Assembly: GCA_963204845.1 (NCBI GenBank)
Contig: CAUJIL010000021.1
Span: 1-13,568, forward strand
Length of the DNA: 13,568 bases
Reading direction: 5' to 3'
DNA from: Pseudomonadota bacterium
GTDB taxonomy: Bacteria > Pseudomonadota > Gammaproteobacteria > Pseudomonadales > UBA5518
In this document: positions 1-6,558 of the stretch, piece after piece
Numbering within the stretch: position 1 is the stretch's first letter
Layout of the letters: every line of letters begins with the position of its first letter
Notes under the pieces: generated by a model
Seen by the model: only the letters and a program-made list of their open reading frames with translations
Databases searched by the model: none
Told to the model about the DNA's origin: nothing
Program-made: the position numbers and the translations under genes

Positions 1-1
1 T

Positions 2-769
2 CTCGACTGGGACTTCTTCACGCACTTCCCGTCGCGCCGCGCCGCGAACGCCGGCATTCTCAGCGCCATCGTCGGCTCCACGCTGGTGATGCTGATCACG
101 GCGCTCACGGCGATCCCGCTCGGCGTCGCGGCCGGGGTCTACCTGGAGGAGTACGCACGGAGGAACTGGCTGACCGAGATCATCGAGATCAACGTGAACA
201 ACCTGGCCGGGGTTCCCTCGATCATCTATGGCCTTCTGGCGCTGGGTCTGTTCGTCTACGCGCTCGATTTCGGCCAGAGCATCCTGTCGGCCGGGCTCAC
301 ACTGGCGCTGCTGATCCTGCCCGTGATCATCGTCGCGACGCGCGAGGCGATCCGCGCCATACCGTCGAACATCCGCGAGGGGGCCCACGCGCTCGGCGCG
401 ACGCGCTGGCAGATGGTGCGCGACCACATCATTCCGTATTCGACCGGCGGCATCCTGACCGGCGTGATCATCGGGCTCGCGCGCGCCATCGGCGAGACCG
501 CACCGATCATCACGATCGGCGCGCTGACGTTCATCGCGTTCCTGCCCGATCCACCGCTCAGCGCCGAATTCCCGTTCGTCTCCTTCGAGTGGCTGAAGTC
601 GCCGTTCACGGTGATGCCGATCCAGATGTTCAACTGGATGTCGCGCCCGCAGGCGGCGTTCCAGGTGAATGCGGCCGCGGCGGGCGTGGTGCTGGTCGTG
701 ATGACCCTGGTGATGAACGGTGCGGCAATCTGGCTGCGGATGCGCTACCGCAAGAGGATCAAGTGGTGA
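2..769 (+). CDS. pstA: Phosphate ABC transporter permease PstA (5' end outside window)
   Basis: PstA is one of the two inner-membrane permeases of the high-affinity PstSCAB phosphate importer. The reading frame is open from base 2, so the gene begins upstream; 255 residues are visible and the GTG at base 86 is internal, not a start. Hydrophobic segments lie at about residues 18-45, 66-88, 96-113, 150-178 and near the C-terminus. The ABC-permease EAA loop is at visible residues 126-145 (REGAHALGATRWQMVRDHII), where the NBD PstB should dock. It is followed by the GLARAIGETAP stretch typical of PstA/PstC. The stop codon overlaps the next start (TGATG), so pstA and pstB are probably translationally coupled. 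The PstA rather than PstC call rests on position just before pstB and on sequence feel. The operon promoter, where Pho boxes would be, is not in the window. Confidence 0.95.
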   Translation, partial: LDWDFFTHFPSRRAANAGILSAIVGSTLVMLITALTAIPLGVAAGVYLEEYARRNWLTEIIEINVNNLAGVPSIIYGLLALGLFVYALDFGQSILSAGLTLALLILPVIIVATREAIRAIPSNIREGAHALGATRWQMVRDHIIPYSTGGILTGVIIGLARAIGETAPIITIGALTFIAFLPDPPLSAEFPFVSFEWLKSPFTVMPIQMFNWMSRPQAAFQVNAAAAGVVLVVMTLVMNGAAIWLRMRYRKRIKW

Positions 770-1596
770 TGCGGATGATCGACGCGAACACGACGGGCAC
801 GCCGGCCGTCACGAGCGGGGCCGTGTCGGCGCCGGCGCTGAAGGCCGAGGCGCGCGCGCTCGATTTCTTCTACGGCGAGGTGCAGGCGCTGAGAAAAGTC
901 GACCTGCCGGTCTGGCAGAACCGTGTGACGGCGCTGATCGGGCCGTCGGGCTGCGGCAAATCGACGTTCCTGCGCTGTTTCAACCGCATGCACGACATCG
1001 GCGAGGGACGCAACCGCTACCACGGCGAGATCGTGTTCCACCCGGACGGCGTCGACATCCTGCACCGCTCGGTCGACCCGATCGAGGTGCGCATGCGCAT
1101 CGGCATGGTGTTCCAGAAACCGAACCCGTTCCCGAAATCGATCTTCGAGAACGTCGCCTACGGGCTGCGCGTGCGCGGCGAGCGCAGCCGCAGCGCGATC
1201 GCCGACCGCGTCGAAGCGGCGCTGCGCGACGCCTCGCTGTGGGACGAGGTGGGCGACCGCCTGAACGACATGGCGTTCAACCTCTCGGGCGGACAGCAGC
1301 AGCGTCTGTGCATCGCGCGCGCGCTGGCGACCTCGCCCGAACTGCTGCTGTTCGACGAGCCGACCTCGGCGCTGGACCCGAACGCGACGGCGAACATCGA
1401 GGATCTGATCAACCGCCTGAAGGACAAGGTCTCGATACTGATCGTCACGCACAACCTGCAGCAGGCCGCGCGGGTGTCGGACTATACGGCGTTCATGTAC
1501 CTCGGTGAGCTGGTCGAGTTCGGCGACACCAACGTGGTGTTCACCAATCCGAAGAAGAAGCAGACCGAAGACTACATCACCGGCCGTTTCGGCTGA
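769..1596 (+). CDS. pstB: Phosphate ABC transporter ATP-binding protein PstB
   Basis: This is the ATPase subunit driving phosphate uptake through PstC/PstA at the cytoplasmic face of the membrane. From the ATG at 769 it is 275 residues, close to the family's usual length. Visible motifs are Walker A GPSGCGKST at 58-66, Q-loop Q116 in VFQKPNPFP, signature LSGGQQQR at 172-179, Walker B LLLFDEP ending about 198, and H-loop H228 in IVTHN. The FNRMHD segment and the C-terminal QTEDYITGRFG are characteristic of PstB. The frame stays open upstream to 589, but that stretch lies inside pstA and is not PstB-like. An AGAGGA ribosome-binding site at 753-758 fits starts at GTG 766, ATG 769 or ATG 775; 769 is chosen because it overlaps the pstA stop. 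Confidence 0.97.
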   Translation: MRMIDANTTGTPAVTSGAVSAPALKAEARALDFFYGEVQALRKVDLPVWQNRVTALIGPSGCGKSTFLRCFNRMHDIGEGRNRYHGEIVFHPDGVDILHRSVDPIEVRMRIGMVFQKPNPFPKSIFENVAYGLRVRGERSRSAIADRVEAALRDASLWDEVGDRLNDMAFNLSGGQQQRLCIARALATSPELLLFDEPTSALDPNATANIEDLINRLKDKVSILIVTHNLQQAARVSDYTAFMYLGELVEFGDTNVVFTNPKKKQTEDYITGRFG

Positions 1597-1609
1597 GCGC
1601 GGAGGACAC

Positions 1610-2338
1610 ATGGCCCTCGAGAGGGAAGACCTCGGACACCACCTGGTGCAGCAGTACAACGAGGATCTGGAGAAGCTGCACAGCGGCGTGCTCGACATGG
1701 GACGGCTGGTGCTGGCGCAATTCGACGACGTGATCGGCGCGCTGGAGCGCGGCGATGCCGACGTCGCGACGCGCGTGCTGCGGCGCGACGTCGAGGTCAA
1801 CACGATGGAGGTCCAGCTCGATCGCGAGAGCCAGCGCATCCTCGCGCGCCGGCAGCCGGCCGCGGGCGATCTGCGGCTGATCTTCGCGGTCATCAAGACC
1901 GTTACCGATCTCGAGCGGATCGGGGATCAGGCAGGGCACGTGGCGCGCGCCGTGATCGAGATTGACCCGGTCACGCTGGGACACCCCCAGGGCTCGCTGC
2001 TGCACCTGGCGGGGCTGGTGCGCGGGATGCTGGTGGCGGCCACCGAGGCCTTCGCGCGGCTCGATGCCACGCTGGCGCTCGAGGCGGTGCGGCAGGACCG
2101 TACGGTGAATCTGGAATACCAGGCCGGGATCCGCCAGTTGCTGACCTTCATCATGGAAGACCCGCGCACAACGTCCTCGGTGCTGCAGCTTGCGTGGACG
2201 GCGCGGGCGCTGGAGCGGATCGGGGACCACGCCAAGAACATCGCCGAATATGTCATCTATATGGTGCACGGCGAAGACGTCCGTTACACCAGCACCGACG
2301 AGCGCCAGCGCGTCGCGGTCGATCCGGCGGGCCCGTAA
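1610..2338 (+). CDS. phoU: Phosphate-specific transport system accessory protein PhoU
   Basis: PhoU is a cytoplasmic regulator that links the Pst transporter to the PhoR-PhoB two-component system and keeps the Pho regulon off when phosphate is plentiful. The product is 242 residues, the normal length for two tandem PhoU three-helix repeats. Each repeat carries the same metal-binding signature, LERIGD, at residues 101-106 and 201-206; the second continues into HAKNIAEYVIYMVHGEDVRY, a PhoU hallmark. The ATG at 1610 is preceded by GGAGGA at 1601-1606, four bases upstream, which decides it over the longer open frame from 1505. The gene follows pstB by 13 bases, giving pstA-pstB-phoU as one operon. 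No strong terminator is seen just after the stop. Confidence 0.96.
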   Translation: MALEREDLGHHLVQQYNEDLEKLHSGVLDMGRLVLAQFDDVIGALERGDADVATRVLRRDVEVNTMEVQLDRESQRILARRQPAAGDLRLIFAVIKTVTDLERIGDQAGHVARAVIEIDPVTLGHPQGSLLHLAGLVRGMLVAATEAFARLDATLALEAVRQDRTVNLEYQAGIRQLLTFIMEDPRTTSSVLQLAWTARALERIGDHAKNIAEYVIYMVHGEDVRYTSTDERQRVAVDPAGP

Positions 2339-2360
2339 CCACCGGCGGTGACCATGCGGG

Positions 2361-2395
2361 TTGTGCACAGTTTCTGTGGATAAAACGGTGCACAA
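2361..2395. promoter_or_regulatory. DnaA-box-like sequence inside an inverted repeat
   Basis: TGTGGATAA at 2375-2383 is the exact reverse complement of the consensus DnaA box TTATCCACA. It sits between TTGTGCAC (2361-2368) and its inverted copy GTGCACAA (2388-2395). The left arm extends to TTGTGCACA, one mismatch from the TTWTNCACA consensus. The arrangement could bind DnaA, or the outer arms could be an operator for another dimeric protein. The sequence match is seen; the function is inferred. A single perfect box can occur by chance or as ordinary DnaA regulation, so no origin is claimed. Confidence 0.35.
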
Positions 2396-2667
2396 GATGT
2401 CGGTCGGCTGCTGCACACCGCACAGCAGGCGGGTTTCGCGCTGTTGGTCAAATTGTAACCTAACGGTTTTTCCTATAAATAACAAAATGATAGCGCTCTA
2501 ATGTGATGCGAGCTTGAATGATTGAACTGCAATTGCTTGTGTCTCCGCGTGGGTGTTCGTAGTGTTGATAAAATGGCCCTGACAAGGCAGGCGCGGGAGC
2601 GGCCTCACAGCGCTCCAGGCAGCGCGGGCAGGGCGCCGCGGCGTCGTGCGCGGCCCGAAATTTTCTT

Positions 2668-2695
2668 TTGACTTCGAGATGCGGATCTGTAGAAT
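2668..2695 (+). promoter_or_regulatory. Sigma70-type promoter of the tRNA-Val/tRNA-Asp operon
   Basis: A -35 element TTGACT (2668-2673) and a -10 element TAGAAT (2690-2695) are separated by 16 bases. A GC-rich discriminator (GCGCGTC) follows, as is usual for stable-RNA promoters under stringent control. Transcription would begin near 2702, about ten bases before tRNA-Val. The stretch just before the -35 (AAATTTTCTTT) is AT-rich and could act as an UP element. Confidence 0.8.
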
Positions 2696-2712
2696 GCGCG
2701 TCTCGCCCAAGG

Positions 2713-2788
2713 GGGTGGTTAGCTCAGCTGGTAGAGCACCTGCCTTACAAGCAGGGGGTCAGCGGTTCGATCCCGTTACCACCCACCA
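2713..2788 (+). tRNA. tRNA-Val (anticodon UAC)
   Basis: A complete 76-nt cloverleaf is present. The acceptor stem is GGGTGGT with ACCACCC and an encoded CCA at 2786-2788. The anticodon stem CCTGC/GCAGG encloses the loop CTTACAA, with the anticodon TAC at 2746-2748. The T-loop is TTCGATC. The sequence is very close to the E. coli valT-type tRNA. The UAC anticodon reads GUA and, when modified, other valine codons. It is the first gene of a two-tRNA transcript. Confidence 0.98.
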
Positions 2789-2807
2789 TCGCGGCGAGCG
2801 AGTTCAG

Positions 2808-2884
2808 GGAGCGGTAGTTCAGTCGGTTAGAATACCGGCCTGTCACGCCGGGGGTCGCGGGTTCGAGTCCCGTCCGCTCCGCCA
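2808..2884 (+). tRNA. tRNA-Asp (anticodon GUC)
   Basis: A complete 77-nt cloverleaf is present. The acceptor stem is GGAGCGG with CCGCTCC, discriminator G and an encoded CCA at 2882-2884. The anticodon GTC is at 2842-2844 in the loop CTGTCAC. The T-loop is TTCGAGT. It lies 19 bases after tRNA-Val and is followed 11 bases later by an intrinsic terminator, so the two tRNAs form one short transcription unit. Confidence 0.98.
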
Positions 2885-2895
2885 TCCTCACGCCG

Positions 2896-2920
2896 AAGCC
2901 GCTGGAAACAGCGGCTTTTT
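2896..2920 (+). terminator. Rho-independent terminator after tRNA-Asp
   Basis: The nine-base arms AAGCCGCTG (2896-2904) and CAGCGGCTT (2909-2917) pair perfectly around a GAAA tetraloop. The stem ends in a run of five T (2916-2920). This is a textbook intrinsic terminator closing the tRNA operon. Confidence 0.92.
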
Positions 2921-2995
2921 CGTTTCCGGCGTTCGGGTTTCATGCGTTCGGGCGATGCCAACGAACGTCCCCGCGCACTACACTGCGTACCCGGC

Positions 2996-3019
2996 TGCCG
3001 ATCGCTGCGGCGATCGGCA
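2996..3019. promoter_or_regulatory. Perfect 10-bp inverted repeat upstream of the sulfotransferase gene
   Basis: TGCCGATCGC (2996-3005) and GCGATCGGCA (3010-3019) are exact reverse complements around TGCG. The element ends 33 bases before the chosen start at 3053. A weak -10-like TACACT at 2979-2984 lies just upstream, so the repeat would fall in the early 5' leader or over the transcription start. It could be an operator or an RNA hairpin. There is no T-run, so it is not a terminator. Confidence 0.4.
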
Positions 3020-3052
3020 CAGCAAACTGGTGACTGGCAGACGGGACCGGGC

Positions 3053-4225
3053 ATGAGCGAAGGCACGCATTCGTTACGACGCGACGATCTACTGGCCGAG
3101 GCGCGCCGCCGCGCCGGTCTCGCGGACTTCGGCGACCCGTGGTTCCTCGAGCCGCTGGGCGTGATGCTCGAGGCGCTGGACCGCGAGGCGCAGCTCAGCG
3201 AGGCCGGCGTGGCCGCCCACCGCGAGCGCATCGTCACCGGACTGGTCAACCGGCTGCGCGCCATCGATGCGCTGCACCGGCATCCGGAGATCGCCGACGA
3301 GGCGGTCGACGTGGCCGCGATCATCGTCGGCCTGCCGCGAACCGGCAGCACACTGTTCCACCGGCTGCTGACCACCGCGCCGGGGCTGACCGCGGTGCGT
3401 TTCTGGGAAGCGCAGAACTACGCGCCGTTCCCGGACGAGGTGCGCGGGAGCCCCGACGCGCGCCGGCAGTGGGCCGCGGACCTGATCGCCGCGATGCTGA
3501 GCGTGACGCCGGATCTGCTGTCGATCCATCCGTACCAGGTCGACGGCGCCGACGAGGAGATCATGATCCTCGACCAGTTCTTCGTCGGCACGCAGCCCGA
3601 GGCCTACGCATACATCCCGACCTATTCCGCGTGGCTGGACCGCGCCGACCTGACTCCGGCCTACCGCGATCTGCGCACCGTGCTCGGCTTCCTGCAGTGG
3701 CAGGACAGCGCGCGCCGTGGCCGGCGCTGGGTGCTGAAAACGCCAGGGCACCTCGCCGCGCTCGATGCCGCGATGGCGGTGTTTCCGGCGGCGCGCTTCG
3801 TGATGACCCACCGCGATCCCGTCGACACCGTGCCTTCCTACTGCAGCATGGTGGCCGCGCTGCACGGCGCGGGCACCGATCGGCTGGACCGCATAACGGT
3901 GGGGCGTTTCACGGCCCGGCGCTGGGCCGCGCTGCTCGAGCGTTTCACGCGTGTGCGCGAGGCCTGCGGCGACGCGCGCTTCATCGATGTGGCGTACCGC
4001 GACGTGCAGCGCGCGCCGCTGGCCGAATGGCGGCGGGTGCTGGCGGCGCTCGGCGAGCCGGTCGATGCGGCGTCCGAGGCGATCGCGGCCGAGTGGCTGC
4101 GTCACAACGGGCGCGAGCAGCGCGCCCCGCACCGGTACACGCTGGAGGAGTTCGGCCTGGACCGCGCGGGGCTGGCGGAGCTGTTTGCCGCGTACCGCAC
4201 GCGGTTCATCACCACCGCCCGATGA
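3053..4225 (+). CDS. Sulfotransferase-family protein (PAPS-dependent fold)
   Basis: The 390-residue product belongs to the bacterial sulfotransferase family (Sulfotransfer_3 type), which transfers sulfate from PAPS to a hydroxyl or amine of a small acceptor. The 5'-phosphosulfate loop is IIVGLPRTGST at residues 90-100. The 3'-phosphate-binding region is MTHRDPVDTVPSY at 251-263, and WVLKTPGHL at 226-234 is the conserved stretch before it. An N-terminal helical extension of about 85 residues precedes the fold, as in the long members of this family. There is no signal peptide, so it should be cytoplasmic. The ATG at 3053 is preferred; the frame runs upstream to 2942, but that part is low-complexity and overlaps the leader hairpin. 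No neighbour supplies PAPS or an obvious acceptor, so the substrate is unknown. Some family members are only annotated by fold, and activity is unproven. Confidence 0.85.
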   Translation: MSEGTHSLRRDDLLAEARRRAGLADFGDPWFLEPLGVMLEALDREAQLSEAGVAAHRERIVTGLVNRLRAIDALHRHPEIADEAVDVAAIIVGLPRTGSTLFHRLLTTAPGLTAVRFWEAQNYAPFPDEVRGSPDARRQWAADLIAAMLSVTPDLLSIHPYQVDGADEEIMILDQFFVGTQPEAYAYIPTYSAWLDRADLTPAYRDLRTVLGFLQWQDSARRGRRWVLKTPGHLAALDAAMAVFPAARFVMTHRDPVDTVPSYCSMVAALHGAGTDRLDRITVGRFTARRWAALLERFTRVREACGDARFIDVAYRDVQRAPLAEWRRVLAALGEPVDAASEAIAAEWLRHNGREQRAPHRYTLEEFGLDRAGLAELFAAYRTRFITTAR

Positions 4226-4345
4226 GCCGCGCCGACGCGGACCCACCAAACGCCGCGTCCCCACCGGATCCCCGGCGCCTGCTAACATGAACGGCGATTC
4301 CGCCGCCGTGCATGGCGTGCCGCGGAGCGCAGCAGGGGAACGCGC

Positions 4346-5644
4346 ATGACGATCCATCAGAAATCCGCGACGCAGACGCAGGAGGCCGTGGTCTTCTTCG
4401 TCGACGGGCAGGTCGGGCGCGAGATGCTCTACGCCGAGTTCGAGGCCCTGCTCGACTGCGTGGTGCCGATCCGGGCCTTCGCGGGCACCACGCTCGAGGC
4501 GGCCTATGTACGGCTCGATGCGCGCCTGGCACCGCAGGCCGTGGTGCTGTTCCTGATTCCCTTCGATGCCGACGGCTTCCCCGAGCTGCGCTGGGACGTG
4601 CCGTTGCGCATGCTCGCGGAGCGCGCCGCACCGCTGGGTCCGGACCTGGGCGCGGGACCGCTGCGGCTGGCCACGCGCAGCCAGTGCCCGATCGCCGAGC
4701 AGGCGGTGAAACTGTGGGACATCCGCTTCGGGGCCGCGGGCAACACGCTGGACCTGCTGCGCCAGCGCCTCGGCATGAACCGGCTCGGGCTGGACGTGCC
4801 CGATGCGGTACCGCCGCCGGCACCACCGGCGGCTGCGCCGGCAGCGGTGAACGTCGCTCCGGCTCCCGCGGCAGCGGGTGCGACGGGCGGTTCCGATGCC
4901 CTGCTGGCACTGCTGCAGCAGAACGGCCAGCAACTCGAGGCGGTGCGCGAACAGGCGCGGCGCGAGGCGCAGGGGTTGCAGCGCGAACTCGCCGCGCTGC
5001 AGGAGCAGGCGCGTGTGCTGGCGGCCGAGAAGCAGTCGCTGGAGGACCGGCTCGCGGCCGGGCAGCGCCGGTTCGAGCAGGAGCAGGCCGCGTTGCGCGA
5101 CGAGTTGCAGCAGCAGACCGAGCAGGCGCGCGCGGTGATCGCGGATGCGCGGCGCACGCTGGAGAGCGAACGCGACGCGGCGCTCGCCGCGCGCGATGCG
5201 CGCATGCGCGAGGAACTGGCGCGGATCGAGCAGGAGCGTGCACTGCAGGAAGAGCAGTTGCTGAGCCTGCGCGGGGAGCTGACCGAGCTGCGCCGCGACA
5301 AGCTGCGCCTGATGGGCGAGGGGGCCGACAAGTTCTTCGCCTCGCTGAAGGAAAAGGGCGTCAAGTTCGTCGCGTTCCAGCCTGGCGCCGGCCACATCAC
5401 CATCCCGATGGAGGAGCTGCAGCGCTATCTGGGCGACACCGAGGTCTACGTCGCCGAAAAATGCGGCGTGTCGCAGGAGCATTACCGGCGCTGGCTCGCG
5501 CATTACCACCAGCCCGTGTGCCAGGGTGCGGCCGGCAGCGGTGGGCTCTGCGCCAAGCCGCTGCAGAAGATGCTGAAGCCGGCCGAGTTCGTGTCCGGAT
5601 TGCACGATCGCTGCGACATCCACAAGCAGTTCGCGTCCCGATGA
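4346..5644 (+). CDS. Uncharacterised coiled-coil protein coupled to nadK
   Basis: The function is unknown. The 432-residue product has four visible parts: a globular N-terminal domain (1-150), a Pro/Ala-rich linker (about 152-180), a long coiled coil rich in Glu, Gln, Arg and Ala (about 185-325), and a compact C-terminal domain (about 330-432). The last part has Cys373, Cys392, Cys402 and Cys423 with nearby His379, 386, 388, 420 and 426, a possible metal site. There is no signal peptide or membrane segment. The start is supported by AGGGGAA at 4334-4340, five bases before the ATG. A weak extended -10 (TGCTAACAT, 4280-4288) may give it a promoter. Its stop overlaps the nadK start by four bases (ATGA). 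I recall a similar protein beside nadK in Pseudomonas. Similarity to SMC-type chromosome proteins would be an artefact of the coiled coil. Confidence 0.85.
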   Translation: MTIHQKSATQTQEAVVFFVDGQVGREMLYAEFEALLDCVVPIRAFAGTTLEAAYVRLDARLAPQAVVLFLIPFDADGFPELRWDVPLRMLAERAAPLGPDLGAGPLRLATRSQCPIAEQAVKLWDIRFGAAGNTLDLLRQRLGMNRLGLDVPDAVPPPAPPAAAPAAVNVAPAPAAAGATGGSDALLALLQQNGQQLEAVREQARREAQGLQRELAALQEQARVLAAEKQSLEDRLAAGQRRFEQEQAALRDELQQQTEQARAVIADARRTLESERDAALAARDARMREELARIEQERALQEEQLLSLRGELTELRRDKLRLMGEGADKFFASLKEKGVKFVAFQPGAGHITIPMEELQRYLGDTEVYVAEKCGVSQEHYRRWLAHYHQPVCQGAAGSGGLCAKPLQKMLKPAEFVSGLHDRCDIHKQFASR

Positions 5645-6525
5645 GCCAGTTCCGTCGGGTCGGCTTGATGGGGCGCGTCGGCAATCCCGAGGTGCGCGAG
5701 ACGCTGGTCCACCTGCGCGATTTCCTGCGTTCGCGCGGGCGCGAGGTGGTGGTCGAGACCGAGGTCGCCGCGCAGCTGGACTCCCCACCGGACGAGGTGC
5801 TGCCGTGCGAGGAGATCGGTCGGCACACGGAGCTGGTGATCGTGGTCGGGGGCGATGGCAGCCTGCTCGGCGCGGCGCGCGTGCTGGCGGCGCAGAGCGC
5901 GCCGGTGCTTGGTGTGAATCGTGGCCGCCTCGGATTCCTCACCGATATTTCCCCGCAGCATCTGGAGGCGCAAATCGCCGAGGTGCTGGCCGGTCGTTAC
6001 CTGATCGAGTCGCGCTTCCTGCTCGACGTGCTGGTCACGCGGGGGCACGAGGTGCTCGCGCGTGGCGACGCGCTGAACGACGTGGTGCTCAATTCCGGTG
6101 TCTCGGCGCGGATGATCGAGTTCGAGCTCTACATCGAGGAGCAGTTCGTCTACACGCAGCGCTCGGACGGGTTGATCATCTCCACCCCCACCGGCAGCAC
6201 CGCGTACTCGCTCTCGGGTGGTGGTCCGATCATGCATCCCGGTCTCGACGCGATGGTGCTGGTGCCGATGTTCCCGCACACGCTGGGCAGCCGGCCGCTG
6301 GTGATCCACGGCAGCAGCAGCGTGCGCATCGTGATCAACGAATACAACGACCTGCATCCGGCGATCAGCTGCGACGGCCAGCTGAATTTCTCGGCCAGTC
6401 CGGGCGATATGGTGCACGTGCACAAGAAGCCCGAGCATCTGCGGCTGCTGCACCCGCTCGATCACAACTTCTACGCGATCTGCCGGGCCAAGCTCGGCTG
6501 GGGCAGCCGTCCCGATGGCGACTGA
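5641..6525 (+). CDS. nadK: NAD kinase
   Basis: NadK phosphorylates NAD+ to NADP+ using ATP (or polyphosphate in some bacteria) and is the only route to NADP in most bacteria; it is normally essential. The 294-residue product matches the usual length. It has the GGDGS motif at 70-74 with catalytic Asp72, the LGFLTD segment at 97-102, ALNDVVL at 144-150 (Asn146, Asp147 for nucleotide binding), and the glycine-rich TPTGSTAYSLSGGGPI at 182-197. The C-terminal SCDGQ at 243-247 also fits. The ATG overlaps the stop of the coiled-coil gene, implying translational coupling; it has no good ribosome-binding site of its own. The cytosolic enzyme forms oligomers. Confidence 0.97.
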   Translation: MSQFRRVGLMGRVGNPEVRETLVHLRDFLRSRGREVVVETEVAAQLDSPPDEVLPCEEIGRHTELVIVVGGDGSLLGAARVLAAQSAPVLGVNRGRLGFLTDISPQHLEAQIAEVLAGRYLIESRFLLDVLVTRGHEVLARGDALNDVVLNSGVSARMIEFELYIEEQFVYTQRSDGLIISTPTGSTAYSLSGGGPIMHPGLDAMVLVPMFPHTLGSRPLVIHGSSSVRIVINEYNDLHPAISCDGQLNFSASPGDMVHVHKKPEHLRLLHPLDHNFYAICRAKLGWGSRPDGD

Positions 6526-6558
6526 AGCGCGGCGCGTGGCGCCGCCGCGGGCGCGGCG

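Larger units (their letters stand above)
2339..2712. other. Intergenic region between phoU and tRNA-Val, partly AT-rich
   Basis: These 374 bases hold no gene I can support. The first part carries the inverted TTGTGCAC/GTGCACAA motif around a TGTGGATAA box, annotated separately. Next is a weak hairpin, CTGCTG at 2408-2413 pairing with CAGCAG at 2423-2428. It has no T-run, so it is a poor terminator for the pst operon. From about 2450 to 2575 the sequence is much richer in A and T than its surroundings and includes a TAAAAT (2569-2574) that could be a -10 element without a clear -35. GC-rich sequence returns before the tRNA promoter. A 70-codon minus-strand frame at 2498-2710 crosses this region, but nothing about it looks like a protein gene. 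Confidence 0.7.

Noticed and set aside
589..768. A 60-residue N-terminal extension of PstB
   Set aside because: The stretch is out-of-frame pstA sequence and does not resemble PstB; the start at 769 overlaps the pstA stop and gives the normal length.
2361..2575. A chromosomal replication origin
   Set aside because: Only one exact DnaA box is seen and no dnaA, dnaN, rpmH, gidA or parAB genes are nearby; the evidence is too thin to call oriC.
2498..2710. A 70-codon minus-strand frame over the AT-rich region and tRNA promoter
   Set aside because: It overlaps the strong tRNA promoter, lacks a recognisable domain, and its composition follows the non-coding DNA.
2808..4225. A genomic island integrated at the tRNA-Asp 3' end
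   Set aside because: No integrase gene and no second copy of the tRNA 3' end are found in the window, and an intact terminator follows the tRNA.
3089..5788. An 899-codon open frame on the minus strand
   Set aside because: It lies opposite the sulfotransferase, coiled-coil and nadK genes, all of which have family or architectural support. Its product is Arg/Gln/His-rich and motif-free, typical of antisense frames in GC-rich DNA.
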